6,383 nt of DNA. It comes from an uncultured Spirochaetaceae bacterium (GTDB lineage: Bacteria; Spirochaetota; Spirochaetia; Sphaerochaetales; Sphaerochaetaceae). The notes below the pieces were generated by a model. That model had not been told where the DNA came from and searched no databases. It worked only from the letters and a program-made list of their open reading frames with translations. Shown here piece after piece: positions 1 through 4,439 of this stretch (its first letter is position 1; each line of letters starts with the position of its first letter). Location of the stretch: assembly GCA_947630635.1 (NCBI GenBank), contig CANRIJ010000089.1:1-6383 (forward strand). The letters are read 5' to 3'. Made by a program: the position numbers and the translations under genes.

Positions 1-9
1 GAAGAGATG

Positions 10-14
10 CTCCT
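10..14 (-). promoter_or_regulatory. Probable ribosome binding site of a gene downstream of pnp
   Basis: Directly after the pnp TAA (17-15) the minus strand reads AGGAG, then nine bases to the window edge with no start codon among them. The position and match to the anti-Shine-Dalgarno sequence suggest that another gene of the same transcript starts at or just beyond the window edge. The start codon itself is not visible. Confidence 0.55.
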
Positions 15-2144
15 TTATTCCTTTTTGTCTTCAGCTGAATTTTCATCCTGAGCATCCACATAGGAAAGGTTCAGTCTTCCCATTCTATCGATTTCAGTAA
101 GCTTGACTTTTACAACCTGGCCAGAGCTTAGTACGTCCGAGACATTCTTTACCCTGGTCTTTGAGAGCTTTGATATATGGCAAAGTCCCTCTTTACCAGG
201 AAGAATCTCAATAAATGCACCAAAGTCCAGAATCTTCTTTACTGTTCCAGTATAGATCTTTCCAACCTCTGGCTCCTCGATGATTGCATTGACAAGATCC
301 CGGGCTGCCTCAGCCTGGCTTCTGTTTCTGCCGTAGATAGTCACTAGTCCATCGTCATCGATATTGATCTCTGCACCACTCTGGTCCGCGATTCCTCTGA
401 TAGTCTTTCCGCCGGTTCCGATAACAGCGCCAATCTTATCCTCTGGAATATTGATTGTGATGATTTTAGGAGCAAGCTCGCTGACCTCTGGTCTGGGCTC
501 AGAGAGGGTATCAGCCATGATTGAGAGAATCTTGATTCTTCCCTCTTTTGCCTGATTGAGAGCCTTCTTCATGATCTCTGGTGTCACTCCGGCAATCTTT
601 ATATCCATCTGAAATGCTGTAATGCCGTCTTTAGTGCCAGCAACCTTGAAATCCATATCTCCTAGGTGATCCTCTTCTCCAAGGATATCAGAGAGTATCT
701 CATATCTTTTGTACTCTTCATCCTCTGTTATAAGTCCCATTGCAATTCCAGCCACAGGCTTCTTGATTGGAACGCCAGCATCCATTAGGGATAGACATCC
801 ACCACAGACTGATGCCATCGAAGATGAGCCATTGGACTCAAGAATCTCAGAGACAACTCTTACTGTATATGGAAAATCCTCTTTCTTTGGAACAACTGCC
901 TCAAGGGCTCTCTGGGCAAGGTGTCCATGTCCAATCTCTCTTCTGCCGGTTGTGAGCCTTCCTGTCTCTCCAACAGAGTATGGAGGGAAATTGTAGTGAA
1001 GCATGAATGTAGAGAAATTCTTCTCTCCATCGATGTTGTCCAAAAGCTGCTCATCATTTGAGGTTCCAAGTGTTGTGACTGCAAGGGACTGAGTCTCGCC
1101 ACGTGTAAAGAGCGCAGAGCCGTGAGTTGAGGGAAGAACTGATACTTCGCAAGTTATTGGTCTGATATCCGTTGTCTTTCTTCCATCGGTTCTGATTCCA
1201 TCGTTTAAGATAGAGCTTCTGAGAATCTCATACTCAAGATCATCATAGAGCTTTAAGAGCTGGGCATGCTTTTTCTCATCATCTGATATCTCATCCTTGA
1301 ACTTCTCTTCAATCTTTGTGTGCACTTCATCAAGTGCCTTGTATCTATTTTGCTTTCCCTTTACGAAGGAGGCTTCTTTAACAAGTGGATATGCACACTC
1401 TCTAATCGGCTCAAGCCAAGTAAGATCCTCTGCCTCGATCTTCATAAGCGGAAGCTTCTCTTTGCCGCAGAGCTCTCTCATCTTCTCCTGAGCTTTGCAG
1501 ATTTCAGTAATAACTGGCTGTGCTGCGGCAATCGCTCCAAGCATTACTTCTTCCTGAACTTCCTTTGCGCCGCCCTCAACCATTGTTATTCCATCTTTTG
1601 TGCCGGCTACGACGATATCGAGCTCAGCCTCGGGAATCTCCTGGAATGTTGGATTGATCTTATACTCCTTGTTTAAGTATGCGACTCTCACAGCTGCAAT
1701 TGGTCCATTGAAGGGAATGTCAGAGATTGTAACTGCACAAGATGCGGCGTTGATGGCAACTATGTCAGGAGTATGGATCATATCAGATGAGACGACAGTT
1801 GGAACAATCTGTATCTCTCTGCCGAATGCCTTCTCAAAAAGCGGTCTCATTGGTCTGTCAATTAGTCGGGAAACCAATATCTCCTTGTCCTTTGGCTTTC
1901 CCTCTCTCTTGAGAAATCCTCCTGGAATCTTTCCGGCTGCGTAGTATTTCTCGTTGTACTCAACTGATACAGGGACAAAGTCAGGAGCCTCTTTTGGTGC
2001 CTCACCGCAACATACCGTTGCAATCACAGCCGAACCAGAATATTTGGCAAATACAGCACCATTAGCCTGCTTTGCCATTCTACCAGACTCGAAGATAAGA
2101 TCCTCATCTCCGACCCTGACAGTTACTGTTGTAACTTTAGACAT
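15..2144 (-). CDS. pnp: Polyribonucleotide nucleotidyltransferase (PNPase)
   Basis: Phosphorolytic 3'-to-5' exoribonuclease, normally a homotrimer, that degrades mRNA and processes other RNAs. The product is 709 residues, near the family norm. Order: first RNase PH-like domain (about 5-210, with the PGGFLKREG loop), helical linker (about 230-315), second RNase PH-like domain (about 318-550), KH domain (about 558-612, GTGG at 576-579) and S1 domain (about 627-695, DFGAFIEILPGKEGLCHIS), then a short acidic/basic tail. Active-site residues are present: R401-R402 in GRREIGHG, S440-S442 in NGSSSMAS, and D492, D498 and K500 in EDHLGDMDFK. I chose ATG 2144 (MSKVTTV), since GGAG lies 6 bases upstream. 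A longer reading from TTG at 2156 would place that ribosome site inside the gene. Only 17 bases separate it from rpsO. Ends in TAA, followed directly by another AGGAG. Confidence 0.97.
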   Translation of the reverse strand: MSKVTTVTVRVGDEDLIFESGRMAKQANGAVFAKYSGSAVIATVCCGEAPKEAPDFVPVSVEYNEKYYAAGKIPGGFLKREGKPKDKEILVSRLIDRPMRPLFEKAFGREIQIVPTVVSSDMIHTPDIVAINAASCAVTISDIPFNGPIAAVRVAYLNKEYKINPTFQEIPEAELDIVVAGTKDGITMVEGGAKEVQEEVMLGAIAAAQPVITEICKAQEKMRELCGKEKLPLMKIEAEDLTWLEPIRECAYPLVKEASFVKGKQNRYKALDEVHTKIEEKFKDEISDDEKKHAQLLKLYDDLEYEILRSSILNDGIRTDGRKTTDIRPITCEVSVLPSTHGSALFTRGETQSLAVTTLGTSNDEQLLDNIDGEKNFSTFMLHYNFPPYSVGETGRLTTGRREIGHGHLAQRALEAVVPKKEDFPYTVRVVSEILESNGSSSMASVCGGCLSLMDAGVPIKKPVAGIAMGLITEDEEYKRYEILSDILGEEDHLGDMDFKVAGTKDGITAFQMDIKIAGVTPEIMKKALNQAKEGRIKILSIMADTLSEPRPEVSELAPKIITINIPEDKIGAVIGTGGKTIRGIADQSGAEINIDDDGLVTIYGRNRSQAEAARDLVNAIIEEPEVGKIYTGTVKKILDFGAFIEILPGKEGLCHISKLSKTRVKNVSDVLSSGQVVKVKLTEIDRMGRLNLSYVDAQDENSAEDKKE

Positions 2145-2150
2145 ATTAAA

Positions 2151-2154
2151 CTCC
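2151..2154 (-). promoter_or_regulatory. pnp ribosome binding site (decides the start codon)
   Basis: Minus-strand GGAG followed by TTTAAT and then ATG at 2144. The 6-base spacing is good for initiation at that ATG. The alternative in-frame TTG at 2156 overlaps this site and has no comparable purine-rich motif before it, so the ATG is preferred. Confidence 0.85.
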
Positions 2155-2161
2155 AAATAAA

Positions 2162-2428
2162 TTACTTTCTCAGACCGAGCTCCTGAATTAGTGCTCTGTA
2201 CTCCTCAATATCTCTTGTCCTTACATACTTGAGAAGTCTTCTTCTCTGTCCGACCATCTTTAAGAGTCCTCTTCTTGAAGAGTGATCCTTTGGATTTGCC
2301 TTAAAGTGATTCTGCAAATCGTTGATTCTTGCCGTCAAAAGGGCAATCTGAACTTTTGAATCGCCGGTATTAGCCTCTGAACCGCCGAACTTCTCAATGA
2401 TCTCTTTCTTTTCGTCTTTTGAAACCAT
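2162..2428 (-). CDS. rpsO: 30S ribosomal protein S15
   Basis: Primary-binding protein of the 30S platform; it contacts the 16S rRNA three-way junction and helps form a bridge to the 50S subunit. At 88 residues it has the usual length for S15. Family landmarks are in place: NTGDSKVQIALLTARI (20-35), the rRNA-binding segment with H41, D48 and S51 (HFKANPKDHSSRRGLL), and VGQRRRLLKYV (59-69), ending in ELGLRK. The ATG is preceded by AGGAG with a 7-base spacer. That site contains the ribF TAG stop, leaving only 10 bases between the coding regions. In several bacteria S15 represses its own mRNA by binding a leader structure. Here any such element would have to lie within the 3' end of ribF. pnp follows 17 bases after the TAA stop, as in many bacteria. 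Confidence 0.98.
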   Translation of the reverse strand: MVSKDEKKEIIEKFGGSEANTGDSKVQIALLTARINDLQNHFKANPKDHSSRRGLLKMVGQRRRLLKYVRTRDIEEYRALIQELGLRK

Positions 2429-2435
2429 TTTTTAT

Positions 2436-2440
2436 CTCCT
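2436..2440 (-). promoter_or_regulatory. rpsO ribosome binding site overlapping the ribF stop codon
   Basis: On the minus strand the sequence reads TAGGAGATAAAAAATG. AGGAG lies 7 bases before the rpsO ATG, and its first two bases (AG) are also the last two of the ribF TAG stop at 2441-2439. Ribosomes finishing ribF therefore sit on the rpsO initiation site, which suggests translational coupling. The motif and spacing are seen directly; the coupling is inferred. Confidence 0.85.
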
Positions 2441-3251
2441 ATAGAGTAATAGATTCTATTTTCAAAGTTCCCTCTTTGAGTGACTTTAAAAGACTCTCGT
2501 TATCGATTTTGAGAATCAGATTCTCAGAATCGATACTTAGCATGGCTCTCTTCTGAGTCATATTCTCAAAACCAATAAGCGATGGATAGACTCCATCTTT
2601 TGGCATGAGCTCTTCAAATAAAGAAACTTTAAATACCACTTCTCCTTTCTTGACAGCGTTGGATGCGCCTTTTGCGTCAAGCGAGAATCTATGGCCGGAA
2701 AGAAATGAATATTCTTCAAGTCTTCCCTCTCCAATGAGCCTTCTTAAGAGAGTTGACGAGAGTTTTTCTCCACCCTCCATAAGAATTTCATCAGCCTTCT
2801 CAACTCTTATGCCCATCTTGTACTTCTTGACAAGATCTGCAAAAGGGAGAAGTGAGCTTCTATTCGGGTTTCCGAGTCTGAAATCGTCTCCCTGAACAAA
2901 AGATCGGATATCAAAGGAGCCCATAAGGGCATCCATGAACTCCATATCAGAGATTATGCTGAAATCATGGGTAAAGTCAATAATTAGAACATAGTCTATT
3001 TCAAGCTCTTCAAAGAATTTAAGCTTTAGACGCCTGCTTATTAGAGGCTTTATCAGACTGTTTTTGGGATTTCTATCAAAAGTGATTATTGCGCTCTTTG
3101 ATCCCGGTATCTCGCTTTTTATTCTCTTTAGAGTCTCTATGACGCTTAAGTGTCCTCTATGAAGGCCATCAAAGACCCCTATTGAGAGTGCAAGGGGTAC
3201 ATTTTTAAGGCATTTAAGATCTTCGGCCTCTCTAAAGGATAAGACTTCCAT
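2439..3251 (-). CDS. ribF: RibF-type FAD synthetase with degenerate riboflavin kinase region
   Basis: Most bacterial RibF proteins are bifunctional: a C-terminal riboflavin kinase makes FMN and an N-terminal adenylyltransferase makes FAD. This 270-residue product has a complete N-terminal nucleotidyltransferase domain: GVFDGLHRGH (25-34, the HIGH-like ATP motif), ITFDRNPK (56-63), QGDDFRLG (120-127), and KLSSTLLRRLIGEGRLEE (163-180). The following LSGHRFSL (184-191) normally leads into the kinase. After that, the kinase signature (G, then GFPTAN) is not found. Only a fragment resembling the LLP..GVY motif remains (LMPKDGVY, 215-222). The protein is about 40 residues shorter than usual. I infer an FMN adenylyltransferase whose kinase activity is lost or very altered. 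Start: TAATG overlap with the truB stop and GAGG (3257-3260) 5 bases upstream. The TAG stop overlaps the rpsO ribosome binding site. Family identity is sure; loss of kinase function is inferred. Confidence 0.9.
   Translation of the reverse strand: MEVLSFREAEDLKCLKNVPLALSIGVFDGLHRGHLSVIETLKRIKSEIPGSKSAIITFDRNPKNSLIKPLISRRLKLKFFEELEIDYVLIIDFTHDFSIISDMEFMDALMGSFDIRSFVQGDDFRLGNPNRSSLLPFADLVKKYKMGIRVEKADEILMEGGEKLSSTLLRRLIGEGRLEEYSFLSGHRFSLDAKGASNAVKKGEVVFKVSLFEELMPKDGVYPSLIGFENMTQKRAMLSIDSENLILKIDNESLLKSLKEGTLKIESITL
2448..2479 (-). promoter_or_regulatory. Candidate small hairpins upstream of rpsO (possible S15 leader)
   Basis: Two short inverted repeats lie within the last ribF codons, just before the rpsO ribosome binding site. 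The first is TCAAAG / CTTTGA (2474-2479 with 2462-2467) around a 6-base purine-rich loop. The second is AATAG / CTATT (2456-2460 with 2448-2452) around a 3-base loop. Both are perfect but short and AU-rich, so they may be chance. The location matches where S15 autoregulatory RNAs lie in other bacteria; no known class is recognised. Confidence 0.25.
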
Positions 3252-4087
3252 TATAGCCTCGCTGTAAGCGAAAAGGAGTTTTCTCCTCTCTTTCCGTAGC
3301 CGTAGAGCTCTTTCTGAAAATAAAGCTTTAAGTACGGTCTCTCTTTATCCTCATCTTCTATGATGAAAATATTGTCTCTTTTTCCATTTTCTATCTCAAA
3401 GCGATGACTCTCATCGAGAGCTGCTCTTGAGAATAGCCTGGTCTTATCGATTATCTCATCAGTCTTTAAGGATATATCATCTAGATCAAAGGGGCCTATC
3501 TTGGTGCGTCTCAGGCTCTTTAGGTAGGCTGCGCTTTGAGTGAGTAGTCCTATATCCCGAGCAAATGAGCGAATATAGGTTCCCTTTGATACGCTGAGCC
3601 TGATTTTCAAAATGCCATTTTCAAAAGAGATAATATCCTTTGAATAGATTTCAATCTCCCTTGGATCTGGCGTGATATCAATACCCTTTCTTGCAATATC
3701 GGAAGACCTCTTTCCTCCTATGTGAAGTGCGCTATACCTCGGAGGCCTCTGAAGTATCCTTCCGGATAATAATCCAAGCTTCTCTTTTATGGCATCAAAG
3801 CTGGGAATAGGTGCCTCTCTTACTACATTTCCCTCTGGATCCAAGGTATCTGTCTCTTTTCCGAATTCAATTTCAGCAAAATATTCCTTGTCAAAGGAAG
3901 AAAAGGCCTCATTTAGGCGCGATGCCTTGCCAATAAGGGCAATCATCAGACCACTTGCAAACTTATCAAGAGTACCTGTGTGTCCTATATGAGATGTGTT
4001 ATATTCGCTTTTTAAAAAAGAGAGCGAAGAAAAGCTTGTTTCTCCGCTCTTTTTATCGTAGATTTCAATCCCAAAGCTATCTTTCAT
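3251..4087 (-). CDS. truB: tRNA pseudouridine(55) synthase TruB
   Basis: Converts U55 of the T-loop of tRNAs to pseudouridine. The 278-residue product is a little shorter than the E. coli enzyme, mainly in the C-terminal region. The catalytic aspartate is D41 in GHTGTLDKFASGL (35-47). Other family motifs are KEYFAEIEFG (67-76) with the conserved Tyr at 69, TDTLDPEG (79-86), RPPRYSALHIGGKR (114-127), and SKGTYIRSFARDIG (167-180) with the conserved Arg at 174. Two positions differ from the general consensus. K42 replaces the Pro after the catalytic Asp, which I recall as typical of treponemes. S129 stands where GxRxYxxAR usually has Tyr. The ATG at 4087 is the only start, because a stop codon lies in frame just upstream. 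It lies inside the rbfA 3' end, and the nearest GAGG is about 15 bases away, so expression probably depends on coupling to rbfA. The 3' stop shares one base with the ribF start. Confidence 0.95.
   Translation of the reverse strand: MKDSFGIEIYDKKSGETSFSSLSFLKSEYNTSHIGHTGTLDKFASGLMIALIGKASRLNEAFSSFDKEYFAEIEFGKETDTLDPEGNVVREAPIPSFDAIKEKLGLLSGRILQRPPRYSALHIGGKRSSDIARKGIDITPDPREIEIYSKDIISFENGILKIRLSVSKGTYIRSFARDIGLLTQSAAYLKSLRRTKIGPFDLDDISLKTDEIIDKTRLFSRAALDESHRFEIENGKRDNIFIIEDEDKERPYLKLYFQKELYGYGKRGENSFSLTARL
3257..3260 (-). promoter_or_regulatory. ribF ribosome binding site inside the truB 3' end
   Basis: Minus-strand GAGG, followed by CTATA and the ribF ATG at 3251, with a spacing of 5 bases. 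It lies within the last truB codons, and the ATG shares one base with the truB TAA stop. It is a moderate site that supports the annotated start. Confidence 0.7.
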
Positions 4088-4439
4088 CGAGCTTTCTTAT
4101 TTCCTCATCGATAATTCTATTCAGCTTCTCTCCCTCAATATAGGAGGTGTCCTTTATAAAGGTAAGAACAGGCGTATTTCGCGTTCTGAGAATCTTAGCA
4201 AGCCTAGTCTGAATAAAGCCTGCAGCTGAATTTAGTGCCTTAACAGAATTGTTTAGGCTCTTGTTGTCATCAAGCGATGAAATGAATATCTTTGCGTAGG
4301 CATTGTCAATTGAGAGCTCCACCTTTGTAACTGAGGCAAAGGAAGAGAGCCTTGGGTCTTTGATCTGACCAGAGACAATAAGGGATGAGACAGCCTCCAT
4401 TATTCTTGATTCTAGTCTCTCTTGTGAGAATTCACCCAT
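4077..4439 (-). CDS. rbfA: Ribosome-binding factor A
   Basis: Small cytoplasmic 30S assembly factor that binds immature 16S rRNA near the 5' helix and the decoding region; in other bacteria it is important for growth in the cold. The 120-residue product has the usual family length. It shows the expected pattern: an N-terminal helix, then KDPRL (27-31), ASVTKVELS (35-43), an alternating beta strand AKIFISSL, and the degenerate KH-fold turn AAG (72-74) in SAAGFIQTRLAKIL. It ends with RTRNTPVLTFIKD and a helical tail carrying several acidic and basic residues. The ATG lies in TAATG with the infB stop. A strong GGAGG (4447-4451) sits 7 bases upstream, so this start is well supported and translation is probably coupled to infB. 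The 3' end overlaps truB by 11 bases. Ends in TAG. Nothing appears missing. Confidence 0.96.
   Translation of the reverse strand: MGEFSQERLESRIMEAVSSLIVSGQIKDPRLSSFASVTKVELSIDNAYAKIFISSLDDNKSLNNSVKALNSAAGFIQTRLAKILRTRNTPVLTFIKDTSYIEGEKLNRIIDEEIRKLDER

Noticed and set aside
1320..1944. Plus-strand open frames of 114-118 codons opposite pnp
   Set aside because: They overlap highly conserved PNPase coding sequence, have no family-like motifs, and are best explained as antisense shadows.
2605..2895. A 96-codon plus-strand frame opposite ribF
   Set aside because: Its translation is low-complexity serine/proline/leucine-rich, and the opposite strand encodes clear RibF motifs.
2439..3251. Assembly frameshift as the reason for the short RibF C-terminus
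   Set aside because: The stop codon is integrated with the rpsO ribosome site, no further kinase-like sequence is present before rpsO, and the frame is open throughout. A natural reduction is more likely.
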